This document shows positions 50,834 through 62,000 of a DNA stretch of 62,000 nucleotides, piece by piece. Position numbers and translations under genes: made by a program. Every line of letters begins with the position of its first letter. Position 1 is the first letter of the stretch. The notes below the pieces were generated by a model, which was given only the letters and a program-made list of their open reading frames with translations, made no database searches and was not told the origin of the DNA. Origin of the DNA: Chrysomallon squamiferum (lineage: Eukaryota > Mollusca > Gastropoda > Neomphalida > Peltospiridae); the NCBI GenBank assembly GCA_012295275.1, contig CM022674.1, positions 17,427,590 to 17,489,589 of the forward strand, written 5' to 3'.

Positions 50834-53308
50834 CAGGGCTGGTATTACCTATTCAGATTGCGATCTACTTTTAAAATTATCTGGTCAAAATGATCTACCT
50901 GTACTCAAAAATGCTAAATACTTTTATTTAAACAGGCATCGAAAAAAGTTGAAAACGCTCGTTCAGGTTACCGGGAGGTTACCACGTATCAATAATCTTT
51001 CAATGAATTGGTAATTTCTTTTCTGAAACATTTTGCGGAAAACATCGTGGCGATTCGTTCCGGAATTCTGTTGTTTTTATTGTTTTTTGTTTTGTTTTTT
51101 CACATATCATGTGAAAACAGGGAGCCTTCACGACTTGGCAAAAATGAAATGTAAGCAAAACAAATTCAGCTTCTGATAGTATGTAAGTAAATCGTAACGT
51201 TACATGTTCTAATTCCATTGGAAAATTATTTTAAAAACCCAGGAAAGAACAATATAAGAATCATTGCAAAACAGCATTGTGGTTGGATATGCAGGAGAGA
51301 CCAAAATTTGAATACCAGTCCCTGATTGCCTTACTGAAGAAGAATGGGGTGCTGTTTTTAAGTGGCAAGGACAATGACAGAATGTGCCAACTTTATGTCA
51401 GTTGAACAAGATAGCACAGAAGCTTGCAAAACTAGAGAAGAAAAATAAATAATTTGTGTGAAGATTGTAGTGAGGGGCCACCCTGTTAAACTATTATTTA
51501 AATGTCAAAAAATGATTACTTTCGGTGGAGTAATTGCAGACAGTATCAAACATACTATAGATGATGATTTCCATGATTTGACATTACTGGTGAAAAATAC
51601 ACAAAATGACTTGTGTTTGTGCAGTTGGAAAACTGATTGGTGCTCTAACTGTAATGAAAACTGAAGGCAGAGAATGGTTGCTAATAATCCATTGCTCGGC
51701 ACCAAATTGAACTGGCTGTCCAAGATGCATTCGCTGAAATTGGCGACTTTGCAAAAGTGGATGACATGGTTTTGAATCTGTTTACATTTTTCAAGAATAG
51801 TGGCAAATGTTGGAGAATATTGCTACTTGTTGCAGAATGCTTAGCGGTTCTAGTCCAACGTATACCAAACGCTCTGGTACACGATTTCAAATTCATAAAT
51901 ACAGGGCCATCAAATCTATGATCATAAACTTTCTGCCTCCAATTTTATTTGCGGAAAATATGATAAAGGCTTGAAGCAAAGTTTGCAAACCAGGCCAGAA
52001 GGCTACACTAGAGGCGTTCTTTAACACATGGCTGAGTTATAGGTATGTGGCTTCTATGCATCTCTACAGACTCACTCTGAAACAAACTGCCCATTTGTCA
52101 CATGCTGCTCAGAATGCAACTCCATTAACCACAGATGTTATTGAAACAATAAAATCAACTGTAGATGAACTCAGTACACTTGCTGCTGATGATAGTGATC
52201 TGCCATTTCCAGTTATTCTGAACGAAGATGATCACGAGGCAACCATTACAGCAGAGGCTAACAACCTTACAGCAAGTGTAAGATTGAAACAAGACAATCA
52301 GTTGAGTAACAAGCAAAAACACAAAACTGAAAAAGTTGTTACTACAATAAAAAAAGGTTTGTTCTGAATCATGTTCACCAGGGACGAGAGACTGTGAAAC
52401 ATATAAGAACAAAACTTATCCCAGCAATTTTAACACAGCTGATTAAATGAATGGATTCTTTCAATGAGCCTGTCTTTAAGACAATGAAAATAGCTGATCA
52501 CACCCAGTGGGATATATCTGATCCAAAATATGGATGGGAACAAATTAAACTTATCTAAACATTTTGCTGAATGCCTTGCTTACCATAACTTTGCCCTAGA
52601 TATGGTTGTTGCTGAATGGAGGGGTTTAAAGAAACTTGTCGCAAACAAATTCATTCACTTCCAAAATAAAAAAGGCAAGTGGTTTCAAATATTCAGATAT
52701 CACCACTCTGAATATCCACACATTCTTCTTGTCATTGAAATCATCCTGGCGGTTGCACTTGCTAGTGCAAGTGTTGAGAGAGACATAAGCGCTCTGAATC
52801 GGCAGTTGGAAAACACCAGGTTGAGCATGTCCAATTGTACACTCGATGATTTGCTGGTGATTAGAGTTAACCTGCCTGCACTTATAAGCTGTGGCACCTT
52901 CGTATAAATAAAAACTTACAGACAACGCTGTTTCCTAGTATATAGATGATAAAACACGAAGAGAAAGAACAGCATCTTGTACAATAGACAACCTGACTGT
53001 AGACTCATTGTCAGACTCAAAAGACACCTGTGCCCTCTTCAGATGTAATAAAAATAACCTGCAATGAACTAATGTGTGTAGAGGAGTTTCTTGCTACAAC
53101 ATCAGATTCAGAGGACTTGAATAATGCTCGAAGTGAAACAGTTGATACTTCAGACACTGATGACAGTGTCATCTCGAAATGCTAACTGAAACAAAGTTCA
53201 TCATTGAGATTCTTATATCAGTATCGTTTGATCAGTTTAGTAAAACAATAAAAACAACACAAATTGTCATAATTTGTTTTATTGTATTGTTTAGTTATTA
53301 AATGCAGT

Positions 53309-53343
<35 letters not shown>

Positions 53344-53754
53344 GTATTAATACAATGAGAACAGTGATGTGGATAAATTACAAATATATTATACTGTTCA
53401 CCATGCATGTATGTTAGGGATTTCACAACAATAATAATGGGAATCGTAAACTTGATAAACTTACCACAAAACAGGTCCTGGTATAGGTTACCAGGTCCTG
53501 TTTTGTGGTAAGTTCTAAATGGGTTGGTTACTAGACACGATCCTTATTTCGATGCCTGTTTAAAGATCTACTGAATATAATTATGTATAAATTATATGTT
53601 GGCGCACTTTGCATCACTGCATGAATCGTTACAGCCCAATACAACTGAATATGTTTATGGTCACTTTTATGACTAGCAGTGAATGCTGTGTGATCTACCC
53701 GCATTACACTGGCGATCGACTAGTCGATCACGATCGAAGTATTGGGCACCTATG
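50834..53754 (+). mobile_element. hAT-family DNA transposon, decayed copy 1
   Basis: The element is bounded by 8-bp near-identical flanks GCATACAG (50826-50833) and GCTTACAG (53755-53762), the length of a hAT target duplication. Its ends are CAGGGCTGGT and GGGCACCTATG, degenerate inverted repeats. Interrupted frames on the plus strand encode hAT-transposase-like segments: LAVQDAFAEIGDFAKVDDMV with FFKNSGK (about 51720-51800), DLPFPVILNEDDHEATITAE, and the C-terminal dimerisation region SASVERDISALNRQLENTRL with LDDLLVIRVNLPAL (52740-52890). These match the ZNF862/KIAA1586-like group of hAT-derived proteins. Many stops make it inactive. A further open acidic tail ends near 53183. Confidence 0.75.
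53458..53514. repeat. Near-perfect inverted repeat (26-bp arms, 5-bp loop)
   Basis: Arms AACTTACCACAAAACAGG... and its reverse complement differ at one of 26 positions, around a TAGGT loop. RNA from either strand would form a strong hairpin. It lies in the 3' part of hAT copy 1, outside its coding pieces. Confidence 0.85.
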
Positions 53755-53907
53755 GCTTACAGAATGAAAAGTCATATGGAAAAAAGCTAAAATAAATCTC
53801 CTATATTTTTAAAAATAGTGTTTGACCATGTTATTTAGAAATACTCAGGAAAGCACAATTTCACAACACTGTTACCTAAAAACACAATTCTAATTGATTA
53901 ATTTTAC

Positions 53908-54033
53908 CTCATTTTGGATTTGTTCTTTTTCATCTTTTTAGGGGGTAGTGATGGGCTGATTGGGGCAGGTTCTGGCTCTGGGTGCCTGTGTTTCTCAGCT
54001 GTTCTGCTGCTTCGTCGAGTAGACATAGTCAAC
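53908..54033 (-). CDS. N-terminal exon copy 2 of the STAND-ankyrin gene
   Basis: Acceptor GTTTCAG, donor ATGAG|GTAAAA. ATG at 54026 opens 39 residues: MSTRRSSRTAEKH, PEPEPAPISPSLPP, then a Lys-rich end (KKMKKNKSK). It leaves two bases (AG), matching the exon at 49702-49949. Arg/Ser, Pro and Lys-rich, probably disordered; the basic end could be a nuclear or membrane-binding signal. It belongs to a repeat unit of about 510 bp shared with copies 1 and 3, so alternative use is likely. Confidence 0.6.
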
Positions 54034-54420
54034 CTGAAACACACAGATTTACTAGTGCTATTCCACATTATCCTAAACATTACAAACATACATGAAAAAT
54101 CAACAGAACAGTCGTCAGAAAACACAGTAAATTACTAAACCAGTGCACTCTAACAAAACTCCATGAAAATTACTGCATTGCAATTAAATTGATTAATTTA
54201 TGTTTCATGATATCAACTTTCCATGTAGGTCATTTTTCAAACTGAAAACACATACCAACACCGCTCTGCATACAAAATGGAAAATCATATAAAAAAGGCT
54301 TAAATAAATATCCTAGTATTTTAAACAGAAGTGTTTGAACATGTTATTTAGAAATACTCAGGGAAACACAATTTCACAATACTGTTAGGTAAAAATGTAG
54401 TTCTAATTAGTTAGTCTTAC

Positions 54421-54546
54421 CTCGTTTTGGATTTGTTCTCTTCCATCTTTTTAGGGGTTGGTGATGGGCTGACTGGGGCAGGTTCTGGCTCTGGGTTCCT
54501 GTGTTTCTCAGCTATTCTGCTGCTTTGTCGAGTAGACATAGTCAAC
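54421..54546 (-). CDS. N-terminal exon copy 3 of the STAND-ankyrin gene
   Basis: Acceptor GTGTTTCAG, donor ACGAG|GTAAGA (strong). ATG at 54539 opens 39 residues: MSTRQSSRIAEKH, PEPEPAPVSPSPTP, KKMEENKSKT. Length, frame and exit phase equal copy 2, and it is less Lys-rich at the end, so the two could give different N-termini. If joined to the candidate exon at 60945-60973, the frame also runs through the acceptor (TG+G TTG ACT ATG). Confidence 0.6.
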
Positions 54547-54790
54547 CTGAAACACACAGATTTACTAGTTCTATTCCAATTTTATCTAAACTTTACAAAT
54601 AAATATGACAAAAATCAACAGAACAGTTGTCAGAAATCACTGTAAATGACTAAACCAGTGCACTGTAACAAAAGTCCATAAAAATTACTGCATTGCCATT
54701 AAATTGATTAATTTAGGTTTCATGATATCAACTTTCCATTTAGTGCATTTTTCAAACTGAAAACACATACCACCATCAGTCTGCATACAG

Positions 54791-57045
54791 CAGGGGTGCT
54801 CACACCTTTTCAGCTTGCGAGCTACTTTTGAAATAACCTGGTCAAAATGATCTTCCTGTATTAAAAAATACTAAATACTTTTATATAAACAGGCATCGAA
54901 ATAAATTGAGTACGCTCGTTCAGGTCACCGGGAGGTTACCACGTATCAATAATCCTTCAATGAATGGCTAATTTCTTCTCTGAAACTTTTGGCGAAAAAC
55001 ATCGTGGCGATTGATTCCGGAATTATGTTGTTGTTTTTATTTTTATTTTTCTCGTATCAAATTCCACCAAAGTTAGCGCCCAGTGATTTTTAATGCTTCC
55101 ATTTTTTAGATGCATCCACGGTGTGACGTCACATGTTTAGTGAACGTCAGTCCATTGTGTGACGTTACTTAGTTTGCAACAGTACTGAATTTAAACGTAG
55201 CATTATTTGAAGACACCAGTAAAGAACAATATAAGAATCATTGCAATACACATTGTGGTTGGTTAAGCAGGAGAGACCTATATCTGACTACCGGTCTATT
55301 CCGTTACTGAAGAAGAATGTGGTGCAGTTTGTAAGTGGGAAGGACAATGACCAATCATGTTTGGGATTTTGTTCACTTTTTTGCCCAAGCAATGAGAGAT
55401 GATATCAAACAGATAGTACAATGTGCCAACTTTATGTCAGCTGAACAAGATAGCACAGAAGCTCGCAAAACTAGTGACGAAAAATAATAAATTTATGTGA
55501 AGATTGTAGTGAGGGACCAGCCTGTTAAACTATTACTTAAATGTCAAAAAATGATTAATTTCGGTGGAGTAACTTCAGACAGAATCAAACATGCTATAGA
55601 TGATGATTTCCATGATTTGACATTACTGGTGAAAAAGACAAAAAAATCTTATTTGTCCTTGTGCAGATAGATCAAAAGTTAATGTTGGTAAACTGATTGG
55701 TGCTCTAACTGTAATGAAAACTGAAGGCAGTGAATGGTTGCTAATAATTCATTGCTCAGCACTCAGAATTGAAGCGGCGGTCAAAGATGCATTTGCTGAA
55801 ATTGGTGACTTTGCAAAAGTGGATGACATGATGTTGAATCAAGAATAGTGGCAAGTGTAGGAGAATATTGCTACTTATTGCACGGCGATTATCGGTTCCT
55901 GTCCAACGTATACCAAAAGTTGGTGGTACACGATTTCAAATTCATAAATACAGGACCATCAAATCTATGATCATAAACTTTCTGCCTCTATGTTTATTTG
56001 CGGTAAACATGATACAGGCTTCAAATAATGTTTTCAAAGCAGACCAAAACGCTACACTAAAGGCGTTCCTTAACACATGGCTGAGCTATAGGTATCTGGC
56101 ATCTATGCATGTCTACAGACTCACTCTGAAACAAACTGCCCATTTGTCACATGCTGTTCAGAATGCAACTCTATTAATCACAGATGTTATTGACACAATA
56201 AAGTCAACTGAGGATGAACTCAGTACACTTGCTGCTGATGATAGTGTTCTGCCATTTCCAGTTACTCTGAACAAAGATGGTCACAAGACAACCATTACAA
56301 CAGAGGCTACCAACCTTACAGCATGTGTAAGATTCAAACAAGACAATCAGTTGAGTATCAAGCAAAAAACAACAAACTGAAAAATGTGTTACTACAATAA
56401 AAAGAAGTTTGTTCTCAACCTTTTTCACCAGGGACGAGAGACTGTGAAACATGTAAGAACAAAACTTATCCCAGCAATTCTAAAACAGCTGATTAAATGA
56501 ATGGATTCTTTCAATGAGCCTGTCTTCAAGACAATGAAAATAGCTGATCACACTCAGTGGGATATATCTGATCCAAATTAAGCCTTGGAACAAATACAAC
56601 TTATCTAACCGTTTTGCTGAAAGCCTAGCTTACCACAACTTTGCTATAGATATGGTTGTTGCTGAATGGAGGGGTTTAAAGGAACTTGTGGTAGACAAAT
56701 TCGTCCAGTTCCAAAGTAAACAAGGGAAGTGGTGTCAAATATTCAGACATCATCACTCTGAATATCCACACATTCTTTTCATCATTTAAATCACCTTGGC
56801 TGTTGCACTTGCTATTGCAAGTGTTGAGGGGCACAAGCGCACTCAATCGGCAGTTGACAAATACCAGGTTGAACATGTCCAATTCTACACTGGATGATTT
56901 GCTGGTGATTAGAGTTAACCTGCCTGCAGTTATAAGCTGTGACCCTTCATATGAACAAAAACTTACAGACAATGCTGTTTCCCAGTATACAGATGACTAA
57001 AAAAACAAAGAAAAAGACCAGCATCTTGTACAATAGACAATCCGA
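54791..57045 (+). mobile_element. hAT-family DNA transposon, copy 2, truncated
   Basis: Homologous to copy 1 throughout, with better-kept left end CAGGGGTGCTCACACC after the same GCATACAG flank. Open pieces: 55868-56380 and 56803-57000, the latter with the dimerisation helix region. Similarity to copy 1 stops at about 57043, so the right end is missing. It sits at exactly the same position of its repeat unit as copy 1, showing that insertion preceded duplication. Inactive. Confidence 0.75.
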
Positions 57046-60000
57046 TTCTGTTCAGTAAGTCCTGTTACTTCATTTTTGAAATGTAGATAGATAAATAAAT
57101 AAATAGCAACAAAGGAAACATTGGTTAACTAAGGTAAAAATTAATTTTATTTATTATTAGCTATTTCTGGTATCAGAGACAGATGTGAAATTTGCTTATT
57201 GAAGTCAGTGTAGGTTATTTTATGTAAAGATTGAAAACTGTTAAAGAAATAATTATAACTAACAAACTACAAGACGAATGAAAAGTTACTTTTTAATAAA
57301 ACCTGGACCTAGCCCAAGAATGGCTTTGACAACTAAAGTTTTATCAGTCTTGTACTGTACTTTGCACACTTATAACATTAAATTTTAATGTAACTAATTT
57401 AAACAAACAGAACATTTACTTACTAACAATTCAGTTTAACCCATCTTTAGACATTAGCTGCTGTATGTTAAACCAGTTGTCTGTAACTGACCATACAACT
57501 CTTCTGTCCTGTCAATAGAACAATACAAAACTTACATACTGATTTACCCTGCTTCATAAAATAACATTGTCAAGTAAAACTTTATTTTATTATTATTATT
57601 ATTACTATTGTAATGAAAGAACTTCTGTCATTTGACAAAAATATTAATAAAAAAGTAAAAACATGTATAAAAAAGAAGAATTAAGCACCAAGAGGAACAA
57701 AATACTAAAAAACTAAAATTAAAAATAAATCTGTTATAACTGCCATTTTTTCCAAAATCAGTATAAAAAATCATTAACACACTTGAAACTGATGCTTAAA
57801 ATAAAATTGTATTTATTTATTTATTTATTTATTATCAATGTACATGGAACTGGTTAATTTACAAAATAAAATGTTATGAACCAAATCTAGTACAGTAAAA
57901 AGTCATACTTTAAAAAAAAATAGTTCAGCTCTATTTACTAGCGTATTTGTAATATACCAGATTTGTTTAAGTCACATGATAGTTTTATCTGTACACAGGT
58001 TATTGAGATAGCATGTCTACCTGTATTCTGACTGAAAACATTAGATGATTCCACAAGTTTGACATCTGAAAGTGGATGTATAACCTTGTCATAGCTGAAC
58101 ATGGTGAAAACAAACATTCTTAATAACTTGAGTGAATATCTGCTCTCATTTGAGGACATACATTTAAGATTAACCACATATATAGAGATGAATTCTCTTT
58201 TATAAATAATTTACTGAATTACTCATCACCTCCATTATCTGTTGTTTAACACTCACTGCACAATTACCTATGTACATCGATATATTACGCTCAAAGCAAT
58301 TACTTATTTATAATTCAATGTATCCCATCTTTAGATTCTTGTAATTGTATGTTAAAGCAGTTGTTGTAACTGATGATATAACTTTACAGTCTTGCCAGCA
58401 GAATAAAACAAAACATTTCAAATTATTAAAATATGTGCTAATGTTCATTTAGAAAAAAAAAAAAAAAAATTTAATACAAAAAAAAAAAAAAAAACATTTT
58501 CTTTCCTAGAACAACCACACAACAACAGAATCCAAACTCTTAAAAACTGAGAGTTATAATTAGAAGAGACAGGATGAATACTTGGAAGTTTTTTTGTATC
58601 AAAATTGTTGTTACATTAAATTGTCGTGATAAAATAATTTCACATTTTTGGGCCAAAAAATCCAGATACCTAGATAGCAAGAAAATCCAAATAGCTATGT
58701 AGAAAGACAATTCTCTTGTGTCTACTGTTTTAGTACACGGTCATCTAGTTTATGTACACATATGTGGGATTACAATTTAATTAAGACATAGAAAGGTAAA
58801 ATACAGGTGTGTGAAATACAATTATTATTACTGCTGTTGTTGTAATTAATTCAATTTGTTAATGCTTGGTTAAGAAACACTAGAATTAAACATGTTCATA
58901 ACTCACTGTACATTTTTATTGTTCTCTAAGACTATTGAGTGGGCAAAAACTGGTGTCCATTTTTATCACCCAACCCAGTATAACACCAACATTAGATGAG
59001 CACAAATGTCAGCATTACAAAGAATTTTGAAAGGACATAGAGGCAAGATGTGATGACATTCATAAATTTATTTTTAGGCACTGACCAAACAAATATAGCT
59101 TTTCATGATAGATGAGTGTTTACTTTGACAAATTATGTATTTACATACAGCGTTCACAGTTACTGCTGGTTCAGGTCTTAGAAAACCATTATTTAAAACA
59201 GTTTTCACTTAATAAAACAATAAATTGTAGTTATTTAAAAGAAAACTAACAATGAAAACAAAAAATATATTTTTTGTGATATTTAGGATTGCACATAAAA
59301 TAAAATAACTGGTTAATGTCTTATCATATCTGCTTTATCCTGCTTTAGCCTCAGAGCTGTTCAGCATTTTTGTCTTTACAGATATCTAAAGACAGCAACC
59401 TGGTATTTTAAATTAATATATTAGACGATTGCAGTAAGAAAAAGACCTGAATGAATGGATGATTGTACACTTTCGTTTATGTGTTGCAAGTCGACTCAGC
59501 CTTTCATGAGTTTTACACAAATAGAAACTAATCGCTTCATTAACTACGTTTAATATATTTATAATAATAATAAAAAAAAAAAAAAAAAAAAAAATAAAAA
59601 AAAAAAAAAAAACATTTTAATCCAATCCTTGCCAAGTTAGTCTTGGAATAATTCATCGAGCTACCAATAATCCGTTGAATATAAAAAATATTTCTCAAAT
59701 ACACAGATTCCTTTGAACTACAATACAGATTATAGCAGCTAATTGCTTATCTAAAGGGCCCACCTGACGTTTCTTTAGTCACTTACTTTCTGTATTTTTC
59801 GTTTTTGTTTGTACTGTTGAGCTATATGTTGTTTTCAATCTTTTCTACATATGTTTTTTTTTTTTTTTTTTTTTTTTTTTTGTTACATCTAAACCAACGT
59901 CAAATAATGTAAAATGTAGATAACAGTCCTGACCTTCCTAATGTTAAGGAGACCAGTCTCTCACACCGGATAATGTTATCAAATGTTTGTTACGTTCTTT

Positions 60001-60944
60001 AAACGATGGCACAGTGTATTGTGTGTGTGTCTGTCTGTGTGGGTATGTAAATTTGTATGACGTTCTCACTACAATCTTATTAATATATGTGTGTATGTGT
60101 TTATATATATATATTTATTTATTTTTATACACATAGATAGATAGAGTGATAAACAGATATATATATATATATATATAGTGACAATGCATAAGATCAAAGT
60201 GACTACTTGACGGATTAAGTGTAGTCATGGTACAACCGAAATGACTGGTGTAATAAAATAATTTCTTCCAGTCGTACAGAGACCTTGCATTACTTTATCA
60301 CTTTTACTCGATAATATACACAAATTACAATTCATATACTTATAGAATGCAGAGAGAGGGATCAAGGACTTATAGAAACAAGAAAATGTAAGCGAAATAA
60401 CTCAAAAGTAATAATTAAAGTAGGTGTATTATCTGTAATAATTAACTAATTAACTTCACTAACATAGCTCAATAACACTATTTTTCTCTATCAAGCATAC
60501 ATTTTATAACACATTGGATAAGGAGCTAGAGGAAACTAAACTTTTGTTTTTGAAAAATAAATCAGACGGCCATTTTTATGATTTTAAAATCGCAAATCAT
60601 CCGAGATTCCAGACACAATTATCGATGATAAATACCATTAAATCATTTGGGACATCTTTTTCTATGATTCTTAAGTAAGATATAATTAATTTACGAAAAA
60701 TAATCCAATATTATTCATCCTCAAACATGAGTCATATAACAGGAATTTTGGTCCGCCATGACACTTTAGCGATACATCGCCGAGATGACCGTGTTTCACG
60801 AGGTAAAGAATACAATTAGCATGTTTGCAGCATCTTGATAGAATTTCATACAATAAGATACAAAGACGAATTGATTTTATAATGTGAAATAAAAAAAGAG
60901 CCAACAGAAACTACAAAAAACAATATAGTTTAAGTTTTCCTTAC
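57046..60944. other. Intergenic or 5' intron sequence
   Basis: No gene supported; AT-rich. Homopolymers: A-runs at 58451-58495 and 59572-59612, T-run at 59852-59881; TG and TA repeats at 60020-60175. If the exon at 60945-60973 is the true first exon of the STAND-ankyrin gene, this whole stretch is its first intron. Confidence 0.5.
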
Positions 60945-60973
60945 CAACAGAAGTGACACAACTTATTCGCCAT
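60945..60973 (-). CDS. Candidate first coding exon of the STAND-ankyrin gene
   Basis: ATG at 60973 opens MANKLCHFC and ends with two spare bases at a GTAAGG donor (60944). Joined to exon copy 2 or 3, the frame continues as W-L-T-M-S-T-R, in phase with the copies' own ATG. The local sequence (60945-61045) is less AT-rich than its flanks, as expected near a promoter. It is 6.4 kb from copy 3 and rests only on phase and donor quality. Confidence 0.3.
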
Positions 60974-61039
60974 CTCCTCGCTCTGTTAATCACCCAGCAA
61001 TGAGCTACTTTGTGTAGCTTTCAGAATACTCCGAGCAGA

Positions 61040-61904
61040 CACTGTTTATTTATTATTTTATTTATTTGTTCGAGGTCACTGGTTTAGCTGAATGCATTAT
61101 CACTGAGAGTTGGCTAAAATGTCAGTCAGTTTTCTAAGTGTGTCATGTTTCTGAAATATGATTTCAGGTTAAAGTCAAAATGATACTGGGCGGATTATCA
61201 ACAATGTTGAATAAAATTATAATACTGCTGTACCTCAAAAGTAAAACTGATATGAAATAAATATTTTAATTTTTTTTTATTTCTCTCATGTGTAAGGGTT
61301 TTTTAATTAAATTAAGTAGGCATAACTAAAAAAATAAAAATCTGACGTCTAATCCACTGAAACACTTCAAAGTGGAATGAACAAACAGGCACAGAAGTAG
61401 GAAGAAAAGTAAATGTGTCATTATACTGACTGTTAAAATTATATTTAAAAACAAAAACACATTTTAATCAAAACCGTCACAAAAATTAACTGAAGAATAA
61501 AAGTAAAATAAATAAATAAATATGAAATAAATAAACAAACACAAAGAAGTGAATAAAGAAAGAAAGAACGAAGTAGAATCTGGATACGGACATATGCCCC
61601 AGCCTCCCCAATAATAAAGTGCATAGGCGGAAAAATCCACAAACAGAAATGCAAGATAGGATAAATGCTCCACGAATTAAAATAAAATGTATATCTGATA
61701 ATTATAATAATTACAAAAGGAAAAACAGACATAACATTCAGTCATTGTTTAAAAAATTGCCTTTCACTTTATTGTTAATTGTGGAATTTATGCAGTTATT
61801 TATTAGGTCAAGTAAATTCGGTGTGACGAGCTTTAATGAATGAATAACTTTAAAAATAATCCACATAATTAGTATGACAGGTGACATAGCATAGCTTGGA
61901 CAAT
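61040..61904. other. Intergenic sequence
   Basis: No gene supported. Short minus-strand open frames around 61445-61732 are AT-driven. Candidate divergent promoter area between the exons proposed at 60945-60973 (-) and 61905-61946 (+). Confidence 0.5.
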
Positions 61905-61946
61905 ATGAATGATTTTTCACTTGACACTGACAACACTGATTTCGAT
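61905..61946 (+). CDS. Candidate first coding exon of a gene leaving the window
   Basis: ATG at 61905 opens MNDFSLDTDNTDFD and ends on a codon boundary at the strong donor GAT|GTAAGT. The acidic, Asp/Asn-rich peptide is plausible as an N-terminus, but the rest of the gene would lie beyond 62000. Chance occurrence cannot be excluded. Confidence 0.25.
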
Positions 61947-62000
61947 GTAAGTTTTAAATTAATTTATTACACGTTTCCAGTGAGAAAAAAACCTCCATGA

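Larger units (their letters stand above)
50385..54790. repeat. Three tandem units of about 510 bp, each with one N-terminal exon copy
   Basis: Units at about 50385-50833, 53763-54275 and 54276-54790 share the sequence left of the exon (TACTCAGG...CACAATTTCACAATACTGTTA), the exon itself, and the sequence right of it (CAACTTTCCAT...CATTTTTCAAACTGAAAACA and TCTGCATACA). The hAT element at 50834-53754 separates the first two units. Introns are as conserved as exons, so the duplication is fairly recent. Confidence 0.8.

Noticed and set aside
52530-52907. Living hAT-derived (domesticated) gene
   Set aside because: The dimerisation segment is open, but upstream frames contain many stops in both copies, and the copies share the damage pattern of dead elements.

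Overview
This is AT-rich, intron-rich animal genomic DNA packed with simple repeats and decayed transposons of eukaryotic families (hAT, Tc1/mariner, Ty3/Gypsy, LINE, MULE). GT-AG introns, degenerate TTAGGG tracts, a PAN/fibrinogen lectin relic, a PARP12/ZAP-like WWE protein and a giant NTPase-ankyrin protein together suggest a lophotrochozoan, most likely a mollusc. That assignment is inference; no marker here fixes the species.

Layout. 1-960: degenerate TTAGGG-rich satellite, subtelomeric in type. 3.07-7.2 kb (+): a PARP12/ZC3HAV1-like mono-ADP-ribosyltransferase gene with two WWE domains, a catalytic domain and two short-period repeats inside the coding sequence. 8.1-8.9 kb: MULE/FLYWCH transposase debris. 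11.6-17.5 kb (-): a complete 13-exon aromatic amino acid decarboxylase-family gene whose exon phases all agree (496 aa). 17.8-20.2 kb: a wrecked Ty3/Gypsy pol. 22.2-23.2 kb: a tRNA-like sequence and a broken GPCR-like gene. 24.5-25.8 kb (-): a broken PAN/apple plus fibrinogen-domain (FREP-like) gene. 27.2-28.3 kb: a Tc1-like relic inserted in a TA repeat. 31-37 kb: unrecognised coding-like fragments, a 60-bp minisatellite and a LINE 3' fragment. 39.6-61 kb (-): one large gene and its duplicated 5' region.

The most interesting locus is that last gene. Reading 5'->3' on the minus strand and joining exons by matching splice phases gives: a short basic/proline-rich N-terminal exon present in three tandem copies; a Ser/Thr/Val-rich exon; an 87-bp exon encoding a RHIM-type amyloid motif (core VQIG followed by two residues and Asn); a 33-bp microexon; then a giant exon with a STAND/nSTAND3-like P-loop NTPase, a helical linker and about 25 near-identical two-ankyrin modules. 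This is the architecture expected of an NLR-like innate immune sensor: oligomerising NTPase, ligand-binding repeats and an N-terminal amyloid-signalling motif like that of RIPK1/RIPK3. The giant exon has one in-frame TGA after the NTPase and several frameshifts at its 3' end, so the allele may be decaying, misassembled, or recoded. A hAT transposon inserted in one N-terminal exon unit and was then copied with it.

The PARP12/ZAP-like gene, the RHIM-NTPase-ankyrin gene and the FREP-like relic all belong to families linked to immunity. That they work together is only a hypothesis.
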